Of a stretch of 64,000 nt of DNA, positions 34,606-44,946 are shown in pieces. The position numbers were made by a program, and so were the translations under genes. Location of the stretch: positions 558,001 through 622,000 of the forward strand of contig ML978123.1 of assembly GCA_010015805.1 (NCBI GenBank), given 5' to 3'. Below the pieces are notes generated by a model. That model saw only the letters and a program-made list of their open reading frames with translations, searched no databases and was not told the origin of the DNA. Positions within the stretch are counted from its first letter, which is position 1, and each line of letters begins with the position of its first letter. Origin of the DNA: Rhizodiscina lignyota. Taxonomy: Eukaryota; Ascomycota; Dothideomycetes; Aulographales; Rhizodiscinaceae.

Positions 34606-35925
34606 ATTTTCTTCTAGCACAAAAGTGTTTCCGGCAATGTGTACGGTTTTTCTTAGAATCTGTTGGCTCTTTTGCATCAAGCGCGGCGTATACCCTTCAT
34701 GACAATCGCTCAAGCATGTTCCTTCTTGGCAATGGAAAGTAAGGCTTAGCGGAGGCACGGTGTCGGATGGCGCAAGGCTTCCCTCGGTTGTGGTGTTCTC
34801 TTTTCTCTTCTCTTCTGTGATTTGGCAACGGCATTGATATCCCACTCTACACATTTTCTCCCTCTCGAAGTTCTTTTAACGCTGTACACGTCCTCAGACG
34901 ACCCGAGTAGTTGCCCTGGGGCAGGCCCGAAGGCTGGTTAGAGCTACATACATGAGCATCAGAATAGCTATGAATCGCAGCGATCAATGAAATGAGAAGA
35001 ACTGAATTCAATATGGAGTGCCTTTAAGCTTCCGACAGTGACCTCGGTGACAAGCGAGATGAGAATCTACTGAAGGCGGCTAGCGCCGTGCCAAGGCATC
35101 CATTAGGTACCTAACATTCAGTACCTCGCACTGAACATCTCTTCCACTTCATCACCAAGTTTTTCTCGGATTTGACGTAACGCAACTCAAAGTTATGTGA
35201 TTTTGAGTTACCTTTCGGGATGTATTCCTTAAGAGTTCATTCAAGTCCTGTCCCGTCCAGCTGAGCAGTGAGAGTTGCCCCATGGAAGCCAGCGCATCCC
35301 CCTTTTCCATCTGTTGCCTTCCTGCAAGCCTCAATGCAAACCACACCAATCAGTGCTCAGAATTACCCCAGGTTCACTCGATGGATACTTCCAACCTTTT
35401 GATTTATATGGCGCATCGAGCTACTGGCTGATTCGCTGTACACCGCGTCTGTTGTAGTGTCATGCATTGTGCTCCTTCAGCCTTGTCTGCTCGTTGCAAC
35501 TTCCGCGCATTTATGACATGGAACAAGATCTTTCATATCCAATCTTCAAAGCCTCAGTTTATTCTATTTTCTTGGGGTTGACGATGACAAAGGACGAAGG
35601 CTCTATAAACCTCAGAAATTGACGGTGGAGAACTTATATTGCGACAGACCCAACCGAGAAATATGCTCGCCCATCTGCTTCCTGCAGCTGGGTCTCTCAA
35701 ATCGATGCCTGTAATGCATGGGGTTCAGGCAGCAACATTGCCCCGCGCTTTCCCCTTCTGCACGCAATGCGCAGTTGCGCAAACCGCGAGCGCGAACGCC
35801 AGTGATGACAAAAACTCGATATCGGACTCCCAACGCTACTTGACTTTCACTTGAGCATCTGGTCTTGACTATCACTTCTACAGATAGTTAATTTATGATA
35901 GCTATGGAGACAACAAAGCCAATTG
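34606..35925. other. Intergenic, 1.3 kb
   Basis: Between the GRR1-like gene and the C2H2 gene. A short palindrome TAGGTACCTA near 35104 is seen. No gene supported. Confidence 0.45.
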
Positions 35926-36977
35926 ATGATTTGGGCATCTCTCACCCAGAAACACAATCTTTGCCCCGCGTCTTTTCCAGTTCCTCGTCACTCACATTCC
36001 ATTTCTACTCATGGACAACCTCAATCGTATCATGCGTATCATCCAGTCACTCCAGCTTTGACTGGAAGTTCAGGCTCGAAACTCTCAGGAGCGCAGCTTC
36101 AGCAACAGGGCACCGTGAACCTGGTAGCGGGAACGGCTATTGAACCCCCAAAATCTGCCATATTTTCTGTCTCTCCCTTATTAGCGCCGAAGGAGGAAGT
36201 TCCGAATCTCTTTCTATCAGTGCCAGACTCTTTGACCGCAGACCTCAGCGATGACGACTTCGAATACTCGGCCTCCGAGAGGCTGGGTCTCTCAATTTCC
36301 AGCTCGAGTCGCTCGACCGTGGACTCTGGTGACTGGTCCTTCCGTGGGTCTCCACCGCCCTCGCTCATTAGCAATGTAGACCTCACTCTCTCCTCCCTTT
36401 CATGCCCAGACTAGTAGAAGGAGGTGCTGACGCTGCCTAGGAGCCGAATTCCAGAGACTACACACTTGAATGCATCCTACCTATACCTCGTCGCATATTC
36501 GATTGTAGTCTTTGTTCCAGGCGATTTGATCGGGAAGACAAACTCCGCAGCCACTTTCGAACCCATACGGAGGAGCGTCCCTTCATCTGTACAGTTTGTG
36601 GAAAAGCGTTTGCTGGAGCTGCTCGTAAGCGACACGAACGTCTACATACCAGCGAGAACATATTTGTTGGCAGCGGACAGCTAAATGACGATTCTACCCG
36701 GGGATATGCAACAGAACCTGCTCGAGCTGGTCCCCTTGAGAGACATTTTAAGAGCGAAACCGCGCGTATAAGCATTGACTCCCTACTGAACGACATTGCG
36801 GATCAGTCAACTAAAGAAGACTGCGAGAGCACCAAGATCAATAATCCGCCACATCAGATCTGTGATAATGGAAATGCAGTCGGTGAACATAGCGATAAAT
36901 CTGCTGCAAGTCATATTGATCATTCTCAGCCATCCTCTGATGTCTGCGATGTCTCGGCAGACGTTGGCGAGACCTAA
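35926..36977 (+). CDS. C2H2 zinc-finger protein, N-terminal part (ends at in-frame TAA)
   Basis: Two exons, 35926-36375 and 36441-36977, joined over a 65-nt intron (GTAGAC, branch GCTGAC, CTAG), encode 328 residues. Residues 1-150 are Ser/Pro-rich and disordered. Two zinc fingers follow: finger 1 at 36504-36566 is a regular C-x2-C-x12-H-x3-H; finger 2 at 36588-36647 has only 11 residues between the second Cys and the first His. The frame stops at a TAA (36975-36977). The next frame-compatible ATG is 9 bases later and opens a 533-residue protein, annotated separately. In related fungal proteins I recall these two parts as one polypeptide, so this is probably the first half of a single gene. 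The start is uncertain: ATG 35926 is the first in frame, but a competing frame from 35904 also looks protein-like for 20 codons. Confidence 0.6.
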
Positions 36978-36986
36978 GATCACCGT

Positions 36987-38633
36987 ATGGGAGATGCGCC
37001 GACCGAAAGTATTGTCGGCGAGGTAGGTGTTACAGCCTATCTCAATATCAACTCCACACCCGAACCACCAATCTCCGAGTTTACCCCTCACGCTTCAACT
37101 CCTCGTGCTGAGGAATGTACAACGCCGTCAACTGTACTAGATGAAGATATGGCTGATACTGAAGAAGAGGTTTCAGAGTCAGAAATATCTTTCTCCTCCA
37201 GCGCTGCCTCAACCTCTTTGTGGCCAGAAAGTCCTAATTCCGCTGAACGAGAAGGCATTGCTGCTCCGATTGTGGACGAATCACGGAGGCAGATTGTGGA
37301 TCGCCTTATGCATGAAGTACGTCTTCTCCTCAGCCGGCAGACTGGTATTAGAAGCAGAGCCAGCAGCAATGAGTCTCCTCGTTCTCCGCCACTTCAACAT
37401 AATCATGCAGACCAACCCGCTGGGACTTCATGTAGTGTCTCTAAACGTTCTCGAGATGATGATTCTGGATCAGAAATGCCCGGGGATGGCTCAGGGGACG
37501 GTGGCCCTGCCAAGCGACAAAGACTCAATGTTCCTGCTATATTGGACGAACCTCGCAAATTTGCTTGCCCTTATTTTAAGCGAAATTCACGCTTGCATCA
37601 GCAATACAGATCGTGCGCTGGGCCAGGTTGGAGCACGTGCCATCGTGTCAAGTATGACTGTCATTCTTTAAACAATGCATTACTAACTGGAAACAGAGAA
37701 CATCTCTATCGTAGACACAAGCTTCCAGTGAGATGTCCAAGGTGTTATACTGCTTTCCTGAACGACAAAGAACTCTCCACTCACTATAGACAGCTGGAGA
37801 GCTGCAAAATACAACAAGAACATCCAGTTGAAGGCCTTGACAAAGCCCAAGAGGCACAGCTAAGAAGTAGGAAAAGATTAATCGGGACCGAGGAGCACAA
37901 GTGGAAGGGAATGTATTCGATCCTGTTTCCGGACGATGACGAGGATAGCATTCCGTCTCCATGTAAGTCAATAAAGGCCAGATCCATCCAGACACTAATC
38001 AGACCTTCTTCAGACTATGGGACGGACGGCGACGTGAACGGACAGTCTGACGCGCTTGCGGAGTATGATCGCTATATGGCTCGTGAGCTTCCCCGTCTGG
38101 TCAGAACACAGCTTGAAGCTACTATCATGGGGTTATCTATGCCGCTGGAGAGCCAAATCCAAAGTCAGCTTGTCGACATAGTGCGGAACTGTCAAAAGGA
38201 AGTCTTCAAAGCTTATGCTGCGAATCGCAAACCACAGGCTTGCACGACGGGCACAACCCCAGGGGCTTCATCGACTGAGCCTCCAACTCTGGACATACCT
38301 CCAACCGATACACTCGCAAGTATCAACGCGTTCTTCGCACCTCCGTTCCTTGCAGACAATCTCCTATTTACATTCGAGAATTTACCTCAGAACTCGACCG
38401 AATTCTGCACTGCTCCGGGACCCGTCTCCCTTTCTGATTCCGCCTATGTTTCGCAGAATCCCAGCTTTTTAAATGATCTCGATGCATTTGGGCAGGGTAG
38501 CAGTAATGGGCTTCCACAAGCTGATCCGGCTGCCGACGTCATGGCCAAGTGCCTAGGCTCTGAAGTCCTTGCAAGCGATACACTGCAAGATGATAGCCTT
38601 TGGCCGAACAGCGTAGAGGCTTGGAGCACTTGA
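36987..38633 (+). CDS. C2H2-type regulator, C-terminal part
   Basis: Two exons, 36987-37651 and 37697-38633, with a 45-nt intron carrying a perfect TACTAAC branch site; 533 residues. Splicing restores HRVKEHLYRRHKLPVRCPRC, the signature of a degenerate Cys/His zinc-finger block common in dothideomycete and leotiomycete proteins (FACPYFKRN upstream, then AGPGW, then CPRCY). Before it lie an acidic Ser-rich region and a short helical segment (RRQIVDRLMHEVRLLL); after it comes a ~300-residue disordered tail. It is in the same reading frame as the zinc-finger exon just upstream, separated by one TAA. A nuclear regulator is likely. No function is known. The intron is a multiple of three and stop-free, so retention would insert 15 residues. 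Confidence 0.75.
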   Translation: MGDAPTESIVGEVGVTAYLNINSTPEPPISEFTPHASTPRAEECTTPSTVLDEDMADTEEEVSESEISFSSSAASTSLWPESPNSAEREGIAAPIVDESRRQIVDRLMHEVRLLLSRQTGIRSRASSNESPRSPPLQHNHADQPAGTSCSVSKRSRDDDSGSEMPGDGSGDGGPAKRQRLNVPAILDEPRKFACPYFKRNSRLHQQYRSCAGPGWSTCHRVKYDCHSLNNALLTGNREHLYRRHKLPVRCPRCYTAFLNDKELSTHYRQLESCKIQQEHPVEGLDKAQEAQLRSRKRLIGTEEHKWKGMYSILFPDDDEDSIPSPCKSIKARSIQTLIRPSSDYGTDGDVNGQSDALAEYDRYMARELPRLVRTQLEATIMGLSMPLESQIQSQLVDIVRNCQKEVFKAYAANRKPQACTTGTTPGASSTEPPTLDIPPTDTLASINAFFAPPFLADNLLFTFENLPQNSTEFCTAPGPVSLSDSAYVSQNPSFLNDLDAFGQGSSNGLPQADPAADVMAKCLGSEVLASDTLQDDSLWPNSVEAWST

Positions 38634-39224
38634 GCACTTATCCTTAGCCTAAAGGGCCGTATTGTTTTGTTCCGTTCCTTGGTCTTAGGGGTATGGTTAA
38701 GCGGGCGGAGAGAGATCAATGACCCATGGCAGTATTCAATGTTGATTGGTTGTGTATATACATTAGTACGATTCTCTGCTTTGTACGAGCGTATGTATCA
38801 GTCTCGTAAGTGGTGAGAACCACACTCTGGTGAGGCTCCTCAAGTGCAGTGAACGACAACTGCTCAAAGGCTCAACTATGCTTCAAGAAGCCAGCGTTCG
38901 TACAGCATCTTGCGGACGATCAAGTGGAATTCGCGGTGAAGAGAGCGGGTATGCGAGGCCGTTGCAGATCATTTCTGCTGGGGCATGACGGCCGCTTCAG
39001 CTTGCGCCAAGCTCGGAGCCTCAACTTCAAAGCCAACCCACGTCCCCGATCCTTCGAGAAACCGTTGCCTGAACGCTCATTACACGTATGCGTACCCACA
39101 ATGAATTGAAATTCGCTCAATACTCCCATCCCCCCGATTTCAATGTCGTACGCTCCCCTCTCTCGAGTCCGGAATCCATAGCAAGCGCGGAGCCAGTCTC
39201 ACCTCCAACCCCACAACTACCGCC
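38634..39224. other. Intergenic/promoter of the kinase gene
   Basis: 591 bases between two plus-strand genes; C-rich over the last ~100 bases. No other feature seen. Confidence 0.4.
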
Positions 39225-42200
39225 ATGTCGACATCGCAGTACCGCCCTTCCGCCGTCCCGCCGGCATCGCAGCGTCCACAAGCCTTCAATGCTCCGGTAG
39301 TATCCACTTCCAATGCTCCGGCGGGCACGTTTGCGCCTGGCACGAAAGTGCAAGTGGGCAAGCACCGGGTGGTCATTGAGCGGTACCTGTCCGAGGGCGG
39401 CTTCGCGCACGTCTACTCCGCGCACGTCATTCGCCAGGATGGCACCACTCATCCCAAGGACGTCGCTGTGCTCAAGCGCGTCGCTGTGCCGGATAAGGAT
39501 CAGCTAGCGAACATGAGAACTGAGGTCGAGACGATGAAGAAGTTGAAGGGCCATAAGCATATCGTCATGTATATCGATTCGCATGCGAGCCAGCTGAAAG
39601 GAGGAGGATATGAGGTTTTCTTGCTCATGGAATATTGTCAGGGCGGTGGATTGATTGATTTCATGAATACAAGGCTACAACATCGTCTCACGGAGCCGGA
39701 GATTCTGGGCATCTTTGCGGATGTAGCGGAGGGAGTTGCTGCGATGCACTACCTGGTTCCTCCATTGCTGCATAGGGACTTGAAGGTCGAGAACGTGCTC
39801 ATCTCCACTTCTAACAATACGCGCATCTACAAGCTCTGCGATTTTGGCTCTACCGCCCCCCCTCGCCCAGCCGCATCTACCGCAGCGGAAGGCAGGCTGA
39901 TCGAAGACGACGTGCAGCGGCACACGACGATGCAATATCGCTCGCCAGAGATGATTGACGTGTACAGGAAGCAGCCGATCGATGAGAAGAGCGATATCTG
40001 GGCACTGGGTGTGCTTCTTTACAAGTTGTGTTACTATACTACACCGTTTGAAGAGCAGGGCCAGATGGCGATATTGAACGCCACGTTCAAGTATCCTTCA
40101 TATCCTCAGTTCTCAGATCGATTAAAGAGGCTGATTGGGAGCATGTTGAGGGAGAAACCAAGCTTGAGGCCCAATATTTATCAGCTTGTGAAGGAGGTAG
40201 CAGGAATGAGAGGGACAGAGGTGCCTATTAAAGATGTAGGGATTTGCGCCTTTCATTTGCGCCTTGAACTGGTCGTACTAATATACAGGGCAGATTTACG
40301 CCCATCGAACGCAATCCGAGGCGAGACGGTACCAGGAAATGCCGCCACCATCACCGACAGCGACTTCTCCGCCAGCGATTGGGCTCCAGAAAGCATCGCC
40401 AACGCAGGAATTCGAGCCTCTGCCTGAGATTACGCCAATGAGGAGAGGGCGACCAACTGCTCCAGCGCCACAGTCACAGCGAACTTTGGCAGGTCACACG
40501 CCTTCTCCAATGCGCGGTACTTCTTCAGATCCATTTGCTGCACTGGACTCGACGAACCCCGAAGTCCGTGCAGCAGCTGCAGATGAACTTGCCGCAAAAT
40601 TCCCATCGTTAGATGAATTCTCATTACTTCATGATAAGGGCACGAAATTCCAGTTTGGGCAGTCTGCAGCCTCTGCGCCTGCATCTGCATCTGCACCCGT
40701 TGCGGATCCAAAGCACGAATTACTGCAAAAGCGCGTCACGCAAGCATTAGCTGACGATGCATTTGCACAGCCGGCTAAGAAGGCTGACACGGCGCCAGCG
40801 TCCAAAGTACCCTCTGCAGCAGCCACGGGCTCGGCCAAAATTGCGAGCACGTCCAGATTGCAGAACTTGCAGCACGACGAGCGTTCGTCTTCTCTGCCCC
40901 TTCGGCAACAGGCGTCTCAAGAGCCAAAGATTCCAGTCACGAAAATTACCATGGTCTCTACTGGCGTTGGCTCGTCGCCTCCGCCATCACCACCGCCCGC
41001 TGCCACCAAAGTGCCAGAATTCAAAAACAGACCACTCTATCGCTTCCCGTCTGCCTCGGCTTCTTCGCCAGGCACGCGTGAGTCTAGTGCCTCCCGGCCT
41101 GCAGACTTCAAACGCCCTGCTTTGCCTGATCTCCATCGTTCAAAGTCGTCTACAACGACGCTTACTGCGGCAGCACCTCTAGCAATGTCAAAGTCGCCTG
41201 CATCTTCGCGACCCAGTCTTGAGGGCCAGCGGCCGGCCGTAGCTGACCTAACCGGCAGTGAGGCACTCGCTCGCTCTCGATCTGCAAATGCACGATCTGG
41301 TCCACGGCCAGCGAGTGTCTACGTCGAGAGGAACATCGACTTCTTGCGCGATCGCGAGAGTGGACGGCTGTCGGCAGGCATGAAGTCTTCGCCTATCGGA
41401 CAGCGTGTTCGTGACCGTGAAATCAAGGGGTATGACGACTTCAAATCCGCTGCTGTGGCAGTCGACTCGTCGGACGACGAGGGGCCTGAGGATCTGGAGA
41501 GGAAGGACTCGAACATTCATGACAATGTAGAATATTTGCGGCAGATGGAGGACGAAGCAGGCACTGGGCACCACCACCATCCTCTTCACGGTGCTGGCGG
41601 CGCAATGAAGATGTTTGCGAAGAAAGATAGGAGGAGCAGTAGCGGTGGCAGTAAGCATGGTCATGGACACGCAAAGAGGTCGAGCCTGGGCGCCATGGCT
41701 GGAGGTCTGAGCAAGACGAACGAGATCATTAAAGGCAAATTTGGAGATGCCTTTAGGAAGTTCGAGAGTAATAAAGGCAGCGAGCGCGACGATGGATTGC
41801 TTGATAGTCCGCCTGCAAGTCCCAACCCAGATGTGGATGTAGGGAATAGCCGCAGAGGAATTTTCAGCCATGATCGCTCGAGTTCGAGAGACAAGCGCAA
41901 ATCGCTGGATCTGCAGAGGAGAAGTATGGAGAGGAGTCGTGGGAGGAACAGTGGAGAACAGGATCGTTTGGACAGTGCGAAGGAGAGAGAACGCTATGTT
42001 TTGACGCCGATTGCGGGATCGGATGCGCCGAGCTCGGGACCCCGATCAGACATCAACGATGACTTCCTGGAACGTGAGAGGGACACCACATTCGATCGTC
42101 AGTTTGTTGAGGAGCAAGACCTTTCGCCTGAAGTGCGCCGCGAGCTCGAACGGCAGAGACTGGCGCAGGAGGAGAAACGAGTGGAAGCTGCCCGCGAGGA

Positions 42201-42954
42201 GCACAGGCGTAGAGTTGCTGCGGGTGGTGCTGAGGCCGGTGAGAGTAAAGCAAGTACGATCCAGAAGCGTGTGCTGAGCCTCCTGGACGAAGCGGACAGC
42301 AAGGGGAGGGAACCGCCGAGACGAACTGCCGAGGGATATGGAAGGTTCAATGAGGAGGCCAGACAAGTGCTGGAGAAGCCACTCCCAGTCCCGCCAAAAC
42401 CAGCACCGCTTCCTGCTAGGAAGCCAATCAATGCTAGTATAGCAGGGCAGCTGGCTTCTTCTAACCCGGCAACACCGCCAGTGCCCCCATCCGCACCTCC
42501 GCCAGTTGCGAGTACACTTCCACAGCGCGCGGCGACCGTCGCAAATCCACCGCAGCAGCCCTCACTGCCGTCACAGCGTATAATGACTGGAGCTGCCGTG
42601 CCCGCAAGCGCTACACCACGTCCTTCTGCGCCTCCCAAACCCCAGACCCTCCGCACAGGAGGTGGAGCCCCCCGAGCAACAGGTCCGAGTCTCGAGGCGC
42701 TGCTGCAGAAAGACATGGAAGGTGTTGCTGAGCCACCGCTTCAGGAGAAGTCGCAGCAGAGACTGGATCTCGAGGCGCACCAGCGCTGGGTTGGGGGACG
42801 GCCGAATGTGGGGAGGGATGATGGGCAGGAACCTGAGCTGGTCGAGAGGGATCCGGAGTGGGAGGCCAATTTCGCGAGGAAGTATCCCAAGCTGGAGGGC
42901 ATTGAGATGGTGGAGACAGAGGTGCTGCCCGTGGGCAAGGTGAGAGATGTTTGA
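39225..42954 (+). CDS. Ark1/Prk1-family actin-regulating Ser/Thr kinase
   Basis: Cortical kinase of the NAK (numb-associated) family; yeast Ark1, Prk1 and Akl1 phosphorylate endocytic coat proteins and reset actin patches. Two exons, 39225-40235 and 40294-42954, with a 58-nt intron; splicing yields VPIKDIYAHRTQSEARR, the family's end of the kinase domain. 1223 residues. The kinase domain covers about residues 45-330: glycine loop LSEGGFAHVY, lysine 84 in AVLKRV, catalytic loop HRDLKVEN (Asp 185), DFG at 206 and TTMQYRSPEMID in place of the usual APE. The long tail is disordered, Ser/Pro-rich, with proline clusters such as KPLPVPPKPAPLPARKP that could bind SH3 proteins (Abp1 in yeast), and a His/Gly-rich stretch near residue 745. 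Confidence 0.92.
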
Positions 42955-44946
42955 GATGTGCTTGGTGAGGAGGCCATTGATACGATGTTGTGAGATACTA
43001 ATTTCTCCTTCTTTTTCTTCGATCAGAGAGCAAATGACGAGTAGTGGAGGTGGGACTCGCTGCCATTTTCATTTCCTGATTCTGGACTTTGGGGATCTGA
43101 GATGGGTTCTTCCAGATATGACGAACACAGTAGATGATAGAAGAGATTATGATACTATCCCGCTATGTCTATGTGTTTGGGGTATTCTATCATGTCTGTG
43201 TGACGGATGCTTGACAATTTACTGCTCTATCCTCTGGAACCGATTCAGATCGATTGTGAGGACAATTCGTCACGGCTTGCAAAGGATCGGAAGATGTCTT
43301 TCGGCAGCAATGAGACTACCAAGTTCAGCCCCCGCTTGAAGGCTCAGAGTTCGCAATGCACTGTTCATGTGTCCATATTGCGGCATCGACTTTGTGGACA
43401 TGCCGCATCTCTCGTCTCTCTTGTCGTCTGTACGGAGGAAGAATTCCTCATACGTTTGCGGGCTTCTCATGCCGCTTTTCCAAACGTCTTTTGAGCGTAG
43501 ATACTACATGAATCCTAATCACAACTACTTACTCAACGCGTGTTAGCCGTGATAATAACAGTCACTTCATGAGATGACGTCGAAAAAAATGCCACATCGC
43601 TTAGCAACTGCTGACTGGGTTTCGCACATGGCTCCGATCGCGTTTGCCACTCTGGTGCGATATGCTCATATCGATGCTCTTTTATGGAGGCGTTTTCATG
43701 TTGGACTCAGTCGACGGCATTGCAAGAGTATTTGGAAATGGCCAGCCGATGTCTCCGCCAGACAGTTTCAAAATGTGAGATGACTGATACGCTTGGATAC
43801 TGAAGCTGTATCGCACCATGATCTTTGTAATCTGCTACACAAACTGCTTGAGATAGCCCCATGTTGCAAAAGTCGCACGAGTTGTACATAAGGGAGACTG
43901 ATGAGAGAGCGGCGGCGCTGGGTATAAGCCGGGCATTGTTATTGAACCCCTGAAATGGAATTCATCGAACGATGTGTGGATCGACAGCTTCGACCCGTGA
44001 ACCTCGAGGATCATTTTCGCGGTCCGAACCGTTTCACAAGCCGAAACGTTTGCGCCGTCCGTTCGGTATCTACGCCCCAAGTTTCAAAGACAAGCCCTGG
44101 GGCCGAGGACACTGGATACTGATATGGAGAGTTTTCTTATACTATATAAAAAGTACAAGCACAATTGTTTCTCCCCGTCCCACCATGGTCTTTTTCTTTG
44201 TCCTGGAACTTGCTGTACAGGCAGATGGTAGTTTCGGTCGAGTAACGCTTACCTCATCTCTGATTCCGAACGTCTCTTGAGCAAAAGCACCTGAGCCATG
44301 CTGTACGATTACTGATACAAGAAGTCAATAATACCTCCAGCGTCCGCATGACATAAGCCAGGCACTGGGCTTGAGGCGTGGCCTCGGTGATAAAGGTGTC
44401 GCTGGAGCGGCAACTGATTGACTAATCCCTTACGTGTGTAGTAATCAGGGTCGTTTCTGTACTCTCCACGGTCAAATGCTGTCGGAATCGCCTGTTTCCC
44501 CTGACGAGGTAGCGATCCGACTGGCTAGAAGAGCAACTCATATCCTAGATCCCGCACGAGACTTTAGAGAAGGCCCGTTTGGAGATGCGTTTGAGTGAAC
44601 GGTACAATTAAGGTTGAGTTCCTGTAGAGCAGAGGCGGTACTTTTCTATATTTCGCGACTACTTGCCGTGCCGCAGACTCAAACGGCAATAAGTTTATAT
44701 AGTCACAATTGCACAACAACTCCGCTTACCTACCTTCTCCGGCCAATCTGACCCAGTAAGCCACGCCTCTACACCTTTCTCAATTCTAGTTAATTCCTAA
44801 TCGGCTTGCATGAGTAGAATTGATCCTGAGGCGTGAATAGTCATAGGCCAAATTGAGAAGGGTATATTGGGGCGTTGACCATGTCAAAGGCGTACCCGCA
44901 GATCGAATTTCTTTTCTCATACAATCCGTCACGGAGAAAAAGAGGC
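42955..44946. other. Intergenic, 2 kb
   Basis: Between the kinase and the bZIP-like gene. It contains a strong TATA element near 44143 followed by an ATG in ideal context at 44185 that opens only 31 codons. The ~500 bases before 44947 are AT-richer and presumably hold the bZIP promoter. Nothing else recognised. Confidence 0.4.
44143..44150 (+). promoter_or_regulatory. TATATAAA element before a short frame
   Basis: TATATAAA is followed by a pyrimidine stretch and CCACCATGG at 44181-44189, 35 bases downstream: the best TATA-plus-Kozak pair in this spacer. The frame from 44185 runs 31 codons to a stop at 44280, with a hydrophobic start (MVFFFVLELAV). It may be the first exon of an unmodelled small gene or a chance match. 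Confidence 0.3.

Noticed and set aside
33670-34854. 394-codon minus-strand frame
   Set aside because: Antisense shadow of the GRR1-like coding sequence, whose own frame has clear LRR motifs.
35104-35113. TAGGTACCTA palindrome
   Set aside because: A short palindrome of a type common in these genomes; no second copy arrangement or flanking structure was seen.
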